The notes under the pieces are model-generated. The model made no database searches. It was not told the origin of the DNA and saw nothing but the letters and a program-made list of their open reading frames with translations. Positions 1 to 5,483 of a DNA stretch of 5,483 nt are shown here, in pieces; position 1 is the stretch's first letter; every line of letters starts with the position of its first letter. The translations under genes and the position numbers were made by a program. Source of the stretch: JBLIAZ01 sp047632015 (GTDB taxonomy: Bacteria > Bacteroidota > Bacteroidia > Flavobacteriales_C > GCA-002722245); NCBI GenBank assembly GCA_047632015.1, contig JBLIBC010000195.1:1-5483 (forward strand), given 5' to 3'.

Positions 1-471
1 TGTAGCAAAGGGAAGTTGTGGTTCAATTGAAAGTAATATTTCATTTTGTAAATCAGGGTAAGGAGTTGCTATGTTCATCAGTACGTCAATTACCCAAGAT
101 TTAATAGCGACCGCAGTGCGTTTGCTATTCAAAAAATACATGCTGTTGTCAAACACCTTTGCTTGGTCTTTTTCCTTGATAGTCATGCTTGCCAAAGTTC
201 TGTAAGTACTACGTAGTACAGCATCGTGGTATTTTTGGTCGATAAGAGATATTAAATCATCGTAGTGTGGCGCAAGTAATTCTTTGTTTTTATCACTTAA
301 CGTGCTGATAATCCAAGCTGCACGTTGAGCATACAAGGCTTCATTTTTCTTGATTATACTAAATACATCAGGTAATTTAAATTTACCAGATTGAATTTTT
401 GATACAATCAAATTAGTGTTGCTTTTACTGTGCGCTAGCTGAAGTTGATTTTTTAACTCCTTTACAGACAT
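1..471 (-). CDS. HEAT-like helical repeat protein of unknown function (3' end cut by the window edge)
   Basis: I translated this gene by hand: an ATG at 471-469 opens a frame with no stop through base 1, giving 157 residues of an incomplete protein. There is no signal peptide or membrane segment, so it is probably cytoplasmic. From about residue 30 the chain looks like successive amphipathic helices, with the pattern AQRAAWIIS (48-56), a proline-containing turn (APHYDDLISLI, 67-77), HDAVLRSTYRTL (82-93) and KRTAVAIKSWVIDVL (117-131). This layout, with R/A-rich first helices and proline turns, is typical of HEAT/ARM-type alpha-solenoids. I recall conserved uncharacterised Bacteroidota proteins of about 180-220 residues with similar motifs that end shortly after a segment like SIEPQLP (148-153 here), so probably only a short tail is missing. 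It starts 12 bp after the ndk stop, without a Shine-Dalgarno motif, and is probably co-transcribed with ndk. A scaffold or protein-binding role is inference only; no catalytic motif is seen. Confidence 0.75.
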   Translation of the reverse strand, partial: MSVKELKNQLQLAHSKSNTNLIVSKIQSGKFKLPDVFSIIKKNEALYAQRAAWIISTLSDKNKELLAPHYDDLISLIDQKYHDAVLRSTYRTLASMTIKEKDQAKVFDNSMYFLNSKRTAVAIKSWVIDVLMNIATPYPDLQNEILLSIEPQLPFAT

Positions 472-483
472 ACTGTTTACTCT

Positions 484-903
484 TTAATGTAATTCTGTTT
501 GAGCAAAGTGAAATCCAATTTCTTTCATTGCACTTTCATCACTATCAGAACCATGCACAGCATTTTTACTTCCTGATTCAGCAAACTCTTTTCGAATAGT
601 TCCCTCAGCAGCTTCTGCAGGATTAGTTTTTCCAACTAAAGTACGGAAGTCAGCAACCGCGTTTTCTTTTTTTAATACAGCTGCTACAATAGGCCCCGAA
701 CACATGTAATCACATAAACCTTCGTAAAACGGTTTCCCGAAATGTTCGGCATAAAAGCTTTCAACTTGAGCGCGAGTCAGCCTGTACATTTTCATTGCTG
801 AAATTTCAAAACCAGCATCTTCAATCTTATTTAATATTGCTCCTGTGTATCCTTTTTCTACCGCCTCAGGCTTAATCATCGTAAGGGTAAGTTTTCCGCT
901 CAT
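484..903 (-). CDS. ndk: Nucleoside diphosphate kinase
   Basis: This cytoplasmic enzyme transfers the gamma phosphate of ATP to other (deoxy)nucleoside diphosphates through a phosphohistidine intermediate, supplying GTP, CTP, UTP and dNTPs. The 139-residue product has the normal length for the compact bacterial family. The active-site signature NAVHGSDS spans 114-121, with the phosphorylated histidine at H117. The other nucleotide-site residues fall at the expected places: K11 (in TMIKP), Y51, R87, T93, R104 and N114. NPAEAAEGTIRKEFAES (94-110) is highly characteristic. The open frame continues upstream to 1035, but that would add 44 unconserved residues and run into guaB. The ATG at 903 gives the family-typical start MSGKLTLTMIKPEAVEKGY, so I chose it. 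The start is preceded by an A-rich stretch (CTACAAA) rather than a Shine-Dalgarno motif. A perfect TAnnTTTG promoter element lies 24-31 bp upstream. It is divergent from guaB and is followed closely by a helical-repeat gene. Confidence 0.97.
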   Translation of the reverse strand: MSGKLTLTMIKPEAVEKGYTGAILNKIEDAGFEISAMKMYRLTRAQVESFYAEHFGKPFYEGLCDYMCSGPIVAAVLKKENAVADFRTLVGKTNPAEAAEGTIRKEFAESGSKNAVHGSDSDESAMKEIGFHFAQTELH

Positions 904-926
904 TTTGTAGTTTTTTATATGAGCGT

Positions 927-934
927 CAAATTTA
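927..934 (-). promoter_or_regulatory. Predicted -7 promoter element of ndk
   Basis: Read on the minus strand this is TAAATTTG, a perfect match to the Bacteroidota sigma-factor -7 consensus TAnnTTTG. Transcription would begin a few bases further on, near 920-923, leaving a leader of about 20 nt before the ndk ATG at 903. I do not see a good TTG at the -33 position, so the call rests on the -7 match and its sensible distance from the gene. The element would drive ndk and the helical-repeat gene behind it. Confidence 0.5.
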
Positions 935-977
935 TCACATTTTAAAACTAATATGCTGTTTCGTGGCTTATTTTTTT

Positions 978-985
978 TAATTTTG
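978..985 (+). promoter_or_regulatory. Predicted -7 promoter element of guaB
   Basis: TAATTTTG on the plus strand is a perfect match to the Bacteroidota -7 consensus TAnnTTTG and directly follows a run of T (971-977). Transcription would start near 990-992, giving a leader of about 17-19 nt before the guaB ATG at 1009. The best -33 candidate is CTG at 956-958, 19 bp upstream, one mismatch from TTG. The -33 region (about 953-960) is the same stretch where the -33 region of the opposing ndk promoter would fall, so the two promoters appear back to back and may compete. Confidence 0.5.
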
Positions 986-1008
986 CGCAGGTTTAACATA
1001 GCAAATTC

Positions 1009-2487
1009 ATGACGCAAAATAGCTCCAAAATCCAAGAAATAAAAGAAGGTTTAACATTTGACGATGTACTTTTAGTTCCAGCTTATTCTGAAGTAATTCC
1101 AGTTCCGGAGCAAATAGATTTATCTTCCAAGTTCACAAAAAACATCATGCTTAAAACTCCAGTGGTATCCGCTGCAATGGATACTGTTACTGGGTCTGAA
1201 ATGGCAATAGCTATGGCTCAGGAAGGTGGGATTGGTGTGATTCATAAAAACGCATCCATACAACAGCAAGCTGACGAAGTAAGGAAAGTTAAAAGGGCTG
1301 AGAACGGAATGATTTTAGACCCAATTACATTAAAGATTAACTCCACTGTAGGTGATGCTAGGAACATCATGGATGAGTACAATATTGGTGGTATTCCAGT
1401 GGTAGATGCGGATAATAATTTGGAAGGTATCATAACTAGTAGGGATTTGCGTTTTGAAAAGGTGTTTAGTAAACCAGTTTCGGAATTAATGACTTCGGAG
1501 GGTTTGGTAGTTGCAAAAGAGTCTACAGATTTTGCGCAGGCCGAACAAATATTGCAAACTCATAAAATTGAAAAGTTACCTGTAGTTGACCCAAACAATA
1601 AATTAGTTGGATTAATTACCTATAAAGATATATTGAAAATTAGGTTAAGACCAGATGCGTGTAAAGATGATAGGGGGCGGTTACGAGTGGCAGCAGCAGT
1701 TGGTGTAACGGATGATTGTGTAGAAAGAGTACAAGCTTTAGTTGAGGCAGGTGTTGATGCTGTGGTATTAGATTCGGCTCATGGGCACTCCTTAAAAATC
1801 ATTCAAAAAGTAAAAGAAATCAAAGCGGCTTTTCCAAATTTGGAAGTGGTGGCAGGTAATATTGTAACTGCTGAGGCGGCCAATTCACTTGTGGAAGCAG
1901 GTGTTGATGGAGTAAAAGTAGGTATTGGACCAGGTTCCATATGTACCACAAGAGTGATTGCCGGTGTTGGAGTTCCTCAAATAACAGCAATTATGGATGT
2001 GGCAGAGGCTCTTAAAGGAACTGGCGTAGCATTAATTGCAGACGGAGGAGTTAAACACACAGGTGATTTTGTTAAAGCACTTGCTGCTGGAGCGGACTGT
2101 GTAATGGCAGGTTCATTATTTGCTGGAGTTGATGAAAGTCCTGGAGAGACTGTTATTTTTGAAGGAAGAAAATTCAAAACATACAGAGGTATGGGTTCTA
2201 TTGAAGCGATGAATGCAGGTTCAAAAGACAGGTATTTTCAAGGAGAGTCTGATTCAAAAAAATTGGTTCCTGAAGGAATTGTGGGAAGAGTACCATATAA
2301 AGGAATGTTGTCAGAAGTGATGTACCAAATTGTGGGAGGTGTAAGAGCAGGAATGGGATATACAGGATCTCCAAATGTAGAGGTATTAAAAAAAGCAAAA
2401 TTCATACGAATTACTGGTGCTGGAATGAGGGAAAGTCACCCGCATGATGTAGTGATTACTAGAGAAGCACCAAATTACAGTAGATAA
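1009..2487 (+). CDS. guaB: Inosine-5'-monophosphate dehydrogenase
   Basis: This cytoplasmic enzyme oxidises IMP to XMP with NAD+, the committed and rate-limiting step towards GMP. The 492-residue protein has the full bacterial length. The N-terminal barrel part has LTFDDVLLVPAYSEV (15-29) and PVVSAAMDTVT (51-61). Two CBS domains are inserted at roughly 98-154 and 157-215; each shows the CBS pattern of a GGIPVVD or KLPVVD strand followed by G(I/L)IT and an R/K-D-(L/I) pair. The catalytic barrel then resumes with LDSAHGHS (254-261, NAD site). The catalytic loop GPGSICTTR has its nucleophile at C312, ADGGVKHTGD (344-353) binds the IMP phosphate, and the mobile flap carries the R408-Y409 pair that activates water. 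The presence of the R-Y pair and both CBS domains argues for IMP dehydrogenase rather than GMP reductase. CBS domains in this family commonly sense adenine/guanine nucleotides. The ATG at 1009 sits 24 bp after a good -7 promoter element; there is no Shine-Dalgarno motif. The stop at 2485-2487 is 34 bp before the next gene and I see no terminator between them. Confidence 0.98.
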   Translation: MTQNSSKIQEIKEGLTFDDVLLVPAYSEVIPVPEQIDLSSKFTKNIMLKTPVVSAAMDTVTGSEMAIAMAQEGGIGVIHKNASIQQQADEVRKVKRAENGMILDPITLKINSTVGDARNIMDEYNIGGIPVVDADNNLEGIITSRDLRFEKVFSKPVSELMTSEGLVVAKESTDFAQAEQILQTHKIEKLPVVDPNNKLVGLITYKDILKIRLRPDACKDDRGRLRVAAAVGVTDDCVERVQALVEAGVDAVVLDSAHGHSLKIIQKVKEIKAAFPNLEVVAGNIVTAEAANSLVEAGVDGVKVGIGPGSICTTRVIAGVGVPQITAIMDVAEALKGTGVALIADGGVKHTGDFVKALAAGADCVMAGSLFAGVDESPGETVIFEGRKFKTYRGMGSIEAMNAGSKDRYFQGESDSKKLVPEGIVGRVPYKGMLSEVMYQIVGGVRAGMGYTGSPNVEVLKKAKFIRITGAGMRESHPHDVVITREAPNYSR

Positions 2488-2521
2488 ACATATTATTGAA
2501 AAATCGAAAATTTAAACTAAA

Positions 2522-4504
2522 ATGAAAAAAATAATTCTTTTATTATTGGTAGTAGCTACCACAGTTAAAGCAGGAGATGTGACAGAACTAACCTTGCCAA
2601 GTGATATTGGTGACAAATGGTTATTGGAACTTGAAGGTGATACAGTGTCAGCAGGTGAATTTTGGAAAGTGTTTAATAAAAACAATTTTAAACAAGAATT
2701 ACCTTCAAAGGAAGCATTAACCGAATATTTTGATTTGTATCAAAAGTTTAAACTTAAAGTAAAAGAAGCAGAAGTAAATGGACTGGATACTACATCCAAA
2801 TTCAAAACAGAAATATTGGGATACCAGCAACAGCTGGCTAAATCATATTTAACTGATAAGTCGGTTACTGAGGATTTAATTAATGAATCGTATGAACGAA
2901 GTAAACATGAGTTACGTGCAAGTCATATTTTAATTAACATCAAATATCACGCTTTGCCATCCGACACTTTGAAGGCATACAATAAAGCGAAAAACATCAT
3001 GGCCTTAGCTAAAGAGGGACTGGATTTTGACTCATTAGCTATTAAGTACTCAGATGATCCTAGTGCAAAAAGTAACAAGGGAGATTTAGGTTATTTTTCC
3101 GCTTTCAAAATGGTGTATCCTTTTGAATCAGGTGCATTTAATACTAAAGTAGGAGGGGTGTCAAAGTTAATCAGGACTAGGTTTGGTTACCATATCATTA
3201 AGGTAAAAGAAAAGAGAGAAACTGTTGGAAGTATAAGGGTTTCTCACATTATGATGGTGTTGAATGATAAAATGTCGTCTGAAGAAAAAGCAAGTAAGGC
3301 ATCAAAAATTCATGAAGTGCATGAACAGTTAGTAAATGGAGCTGCATTTGACATGTTAGCCAGGAAATATTCAGAGCATTACACTTCCGCTGAAAAAGGT
3401 GGAGTGTTGCCTTGGTTCAGTGCAAATCAGTATGATGTAAATTTTGAGAATGCTGCTTATGGTATTAAGAACAACGGAGATTACTCTAAGCCTGTAAAAA
3501 CTGATTATGGATGGCATATTATTAAAAGACTAGATAAAAAAGAAAGAGAAAGCTTTGATAAAATGGAGCTTGAATTAAGGAAGAAAGTAGCGAGAAGTGA
3601 CCGGGCTTCAAAAAGTAAAGAAGCAGTATTGGCAAGGATCAAAGCTGATTACAATTTTAAAGAAAAAAGAAAGAGAAAGAATTTAAATTGGTTTTACAAA
3701 AACGGAGATAGCACCATGATTTCAGGAACATGGAAAGCTCCTGAAAAGGCAAGATTAAGAAGGACGTTGTTTGTTTTTGCTAAAGCAAAATATCGTCAAA
3801 TAGACTTCGCGAAATATTTGGGTGAAAAGTTAAAGCCACGAGGAGGAGGGGATTACAGACAATTGATCAGCTTTTTATATAACTCTTGGGTTGAGGAAAT
3901 ATGTTTTGCTCACGAAGAAATGATGTTGCCGATTAAAAATAAGGATTACGTGAGTTTACTTAAGGAATATCGTGATGGTATTATCTTGTTTGAGTTGACT
4001 GATCAAAAGGTATGGTCTAAAGCTGTAGAGGACACAACAGGACTAAAAGGTTATTATAACGAGCACAAATCCAAATGGATGTGGGGGCAAAGGGTTAAAG
4101 GTGATTTGTATACTTGTTCCGAGGAAAAATATGCAATACAGGTTAAAAAATTGCTTACTAATGGAGCTGACATGGTAGAGATACTAGAAAAAGTTAACAA
4201 AGGGTCGCAGCTAAACATCAGGGTTGAGAATATTTTTGCAGATGTAGCTAAAAAGCCAGCTTTAGAAGGAATCGAATTCAAAAAAGGAATAAGCGCTATT
4301 AAAAAAGACAATGAATCTTATTTAGTTTTAGATGTAAATGAAGTTTTTGAGCGATCTGCTAAAGAGTTATTGTCGGTAAAAGGTTTGGTAGCAGCTGATT
4401 ATCAGGATCAATTAATGGAAGATTGGATAAAAGAATTAAGTGGTAAATACAGGCTGACTTACAACAAAGAGAGTGTGAAGGCACTTATGAAACATGTGGA
4501 ATAA
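2522..4504 (+). CDS. Periplasmic peptidyl-prolyl isomerase/chaperone with two parvulin domains (SurA/PpiC-like)
   Basis: This is an exported folding factor, probably periplasmic, expected to bind unfolded outer-membrane or secreted proteins and isomerise Xaa-Pro bonds. A signal peptide is clear: MKK, a hydrophobic core at 4-14, and likely cleavage after VKA (17). Residues about 40-115 resemble the helical SurA N-terminal chaperone region (GEFWKVFNK; YFDLYQKFKLKVKEAE). Parvulin domain 1 spans about 131-230 and is complete: H135 in ASHIL, D179 in SDDPSA, GDLGYF (187-192), M197, F201 and H224 in FGYHII. Domain 2 spans about 238-337 and keeps H242 (VSHIM), F308 and H332 (YGWHII), but has H286 and Y304 where D179 and M197 stand in domain 1. 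The remaining 320 residues are charged and mostly helical. They include a Lys/Arg-rich stretch (352-388) and a GLKGYYNEHKSKWMW segment (507-521) that I recall from large Bacteroidota members of this family. The start ATG is the only one that provides the signal peptide. The last 11 bp overlap the next gene. The family assignment is firm; the client proteins are unknown. Confidence 0.93.
   Translation: MKKIILLLLVVATTVKAGDVTELTLPSDIGDKWLLELEGDTVSAGEFWKVFNKNNFKQELPSKEALTEYFDLYQKFKLKVKEAEVNGLDTTSKFKTEILGYQQQLAKSYLTDKSVTEDLINESYERSKHELRASHILINIKYHALPSDTLKAYNKAKNIMALAKEGLDFDSLAIKYSDDPSAKSNKGDLGYFSAFKMVYPFESGAFNTKVGGVSKLIRTRFGYHIIKVKEKRETVGSIRVSHIMMVLNDKMSSEEKASKASKIHEVHEQLVNGAAFDMLARKYSEHYTSAEKGGVLPWFSANQYDVNFENAAYGIKNNGDYSKPVKTDYGWHIIKRLDKKERESFDKMELELRKKVARSDRASKSKEAVLARIKADYNFKEKRKRKNLNWFYKNGDSTMISGTWKAPEKARLRRTLFVFAKAKYRQIDFAKYLGEKLKPRGGGDYRQLISFLYNSWVEEICFAHEEMMLPIKNKDYVSLLKEYRDGIILFELTDQKVWSKAVEDTTGLKGYYNEHKSKWMWGQRVKGDLYTCSEEKYAIQVKKLLTNGADMVEILEKVNKGSQLNIRVENIFADVAKKPALEGIEFKKGISAIKKDNESYLVLDVNEVFERSAKELLSVKGLVAADYQDQLMEDWIKELSGKYRLTYNKESVKALMKHVE
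4494..4504 (+). other. 11-bp gene overlap (start of lipoprotein gene inside the end of the two-domain parvulin gene)
   Basis: The sequence ATGTGGAATAA holds the start codon of the downstream gene (4494-4496) and the stop codon of the upstream gene (4502-4504). Ribosomes ending on the first gene would be right beside the next start, so translational coupling is likely. A purine-rich GAAGG at 4477-4481 lies 12 bp upstream of the start, rather far for a normal Shine-Dalgarno site. Confidence 0.7.
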
Positions 4505-5354
4505 GGTCCATTTATTTTGGTTTTTTCTGCTGGGTGTTGCTTTGATTTCATGTAATGAGCAGGAAAAATTGAATGATTCGCCTGTTGTGGCTCAAATTGG
4601 AAACAGCGCTCTTCGTACTAATGAATTGAAATTGTTGTTTGGCAAAGATTTAAAGACTACTGATTTAAACGTGAAAATATATGTTCACAATTGGATTAGA
4701 AATGAAGTTGTACTTCAGCATGGTGCAATACAATTAGCTGCTGAGGAAAAGGATTTTACTAAGGAGTTAAAGGAATATGAAAACTCACTACTTAGGTACA
4801 GAATAGAATCGAAATACATTGATGAACATGTAGATACTGTAGTTTCTCTCCAGGAAATGAAAAAGTATTATGACCTTAACGCTTCAAATTTCGAATTAAA
4901 GGAGCACTACGTAAAAGTGCGGATCTTAAAAATGAAGGGAGACTTTTCGGAAGTAAAAAAGAGTAAAAAAATGGTGTCTTACACTGATTCAGTAGGAAAG
5001 GAAAATTACAATTTGTGGGTGAATAAACACGAGTTGTTTTCCGTAGTTCATGATAGTTCGTGGGTAAAGTGGGATTACATGAAGGAAATTGTTCCTATAA
5101 AGCCTTACAGCGATGAATATTTTTTAGCGAACAACAGTTATCGTGAGTTATGGGCCGAAGGGGATTTATGGGTAATTAAATTGACTGATTTTCAGTTAAA
5201 AGACAATAAATCACCTTTTGAAATGGTTGAGTCCAAGATTAAAAGCATTTTGATCAATAAGCGGAAGATGAGCTTGATTAAAAAGATGGAAAAGGAAATG
5301 TATAATGAAGCCGTGAAAAACGGTGAAATAAAGTTGTTTATTGATGAGAATTAA
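4494..5354 (+). CDS. SurA-like lipoprotein with a degenerate parvulin region
   Basis: The 286-residue product begins with a lipoprotein signal: MWNK, a hydrophobic stretch (5-17) and the lipobox LISC with the lipidated cysteine at C20. The residues after it are N and E, so the mature protein is probably attached to a membrane facing the periplasm. Residues 30-115 fit the SurA N-terminal pattern (VVAQIGNSALRTNEL, then HNWIRNEVVLQHGA), a helical chaperone region. At 125-148 a segment YYDLNASNFELKEHYVKVRILK is laid out like the entry to a parvulin domain (compare Y-ERSKHELRASHILI in the upstream protein). However, the ASHIL histidine is replaced by V/R, and no GDLG, M-x-x-x-F or G-(Y/W)-H-I-I motif follows; GDLWVIKLTD (223-232) occupies the place of the last strand. 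I infer a non-catalytic SurA paralogue that acts as a holdase or partner of its neighbours. It overlaps both neighbours by 11 bp. The ATG at 4494 is the only start that gives a full lipoprotein signal. The lipoprotein call is firm; the SurA relationship is moderately sure. Confidence 0.8.
   Translation: MWNKVHLFWFFLLGVALISCNEQEKLNDSPVVAQIGNSALRTNELKLLFGKDLKTTDLNVKIYVHNWIRNEVVLQHGAIQLAAEEKDFTKELKEYENSLLRYRIESKYIDEHVDTVVSLQEMKKYYDLNASNFELKEHYVKVRILKMKGDFSEVKKSKKMVSYTDSVGKENYNLWVNKHELFSVVHDSSWVKWDYMKEIVPIKPYSDEYFLANNSYRELWAEGDLWVIKLTDFQLKDNKSPFEMVESKIKSILINKRKMSLIKKMEKEMYNEAVKNGEIKLFIDEN
5344..5354 (+). other. 11-bp gene overlap (start of the next exported protein inside the end of the lipoprotein gene)
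   Basis: The sequence ATGAGAATTAA carries the start of the downstream gene (5344-5346) and the stop of the lipoprotein gene (5352-5354). Its geometry is identical to the overlap at 4494-4504. No Shine-Dalgarno motif is seen just upstream, so initiation probably depends on arriving ribosomes. Confidence 0.65.
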
Positions 5355-5483
5355 TTTAAAAAAAGAACGCGTTGCAATTACTGTAATGTTAGGTATTGGA
5401 CTGTTTTTGAATATCTCTGTCCTTGGTCAGGATAGTACTGGGGTGGTGAGTAATGAGGTGGGTGATAGTTTAGTCAGTGCTTT
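5344..5483 (+). CDS. Exported protein, N-terminal fragment, probably a third SurA-like chaperone (cut by the window edge)
   Basis: I read this frame by hand: ATG at 5344 opens 46 complete codons without a stop to the right edge. The start MRINLKKERVA is positively charged and is followed by a hydrophobic segment (VMLGIGLFLNISVLG, 14-28). A likely signal peptidase cut lies before Q29-D30, giving a mature N-terminus QDSTGV, a form common for Bacteroidota exported proteins. An internal ATG at 5386 would remove all the basic residues of the signal, so the upstream start is preferred. The visible part holds no domain motif. The SurA guess comes from context: two SurA-type genes directly upstream, the same 11-bp overlap, and my recollection that Bacteroidota often place a SurA gene of about 450 residues after such a pair. 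The exported nature is well supported, the family only by inference. Confidence 0.65.
   Translation, partial: MRINLKKERVAITVMLGIGLFLNISVLGQDSTGVVSNEVGDSLVSA

Noticed and set aside
904..1035. Upstream extension of the ndk frame by 44 residues to an ATG at 1035 on the minus strand
   Set aside because: It would overlap the guaB start by 27 bp, cover both predicted promoters, and add a Lys/Asn-rich stretch unlike any Ndk N-terminus. The ATG at 903 gives the family-typical start.
1242..1433. Minus-strand open frame of 63 codons inside guaB
   Set aside because: It is antisense to a strongly conserved enzyme gene and shows no recognisable motif or start signal.
1977..2398. Two minus-strand open frames of 66 codons each inside the 3' part of guaB
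   Set aside because: Both are antisense shadows of the guaB frame, with compositions that mirror the GuaB codons and no independent start or promoter.
2491..2498. Possible -7 element TATTATTG between guaB and the parvulin gene
   Set aside because: It has one mismatch to TAnnTTTG in a critical position and no TTG about 19 bp upstream. In AT-rich DNA such a match is expected by chance.
2488..2521. Terminator between guaB and the parvulin gene
   Set aside because: I looked for a stem-loop followed by T and found none; the 34 bp are simply A/T-rich.
4054..4311. Minus-strand open frame of 85 codons inside the parvulin gene
   Set aside because: It is antisense to the coding frame of a clear protein, and its Ser/Leu/Phe-rich product is what the complement of a Lys/Glu-rich gene yields.

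Overview
The window looks like chromosomal DNA from a member of the Bacteroidota, most likely of the Flavobacteriia/Flavobacteriales type. The evidence is low G+C content, A-rich translation starts without Shine-Dalgarno motifs, two perfect matches to the Bacteroidota -7 promoter element TAnnTTTG, and a guaB followed by a set of SurA-like periplasmic folding genes. I recall that last layout from this phylum, but could not check it by search. Nothing mobile, no RNA gene and no CRISPR array is visible. Coding density is very high, and the only gap of note is the 105-bp divergent promoter region at 904-1008.

Left part, minus strand (1-903): ndk (nucleoside diphosphate kinase, 484-903) is followed 12 bp downstream by a gene for an all-helical, HEAT-like protein of unknown function that runs off the left edge (1-471). 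The two probably form one transcript starting just upstream of ndk.

Right part, plus strand (1009-5483): guaB (IMP dehydrogenase) is divergent from ndk. After 34 bp without a terminator come three genes for exported proteins of the SurA/parvulin type. The first encodes a 660-residue protein with two parvulin domains (2522-4504). The second encodes a 286-residue lipoprotein that looks like a SurA-type protein whose parvulin domain has degenerated (4494-5354). The third is the start of another exported protein, probably a further SurA-like protein, cut by the right edge (5344-5483). The three genes overlap one another by exactly 11 bp each time, which implies a tightly coupled expression unit.

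Functionally the window joins two themes. One is purine nucleotide supply: guaB commits IMP to GMP synthesis and ndk makes the triphosphates. The other is folding and escort of outer-membrane or secreted proteins in the periplasm. The most interesting points are the loss of catalytic signature in one parvulin domain and in the whole lipoprotein, which suggests a division of labour between catalytic and purely chaperone-like paralogues, and the repeated 11-bp overlaps. I found no clear sign of a wholly new type of system.
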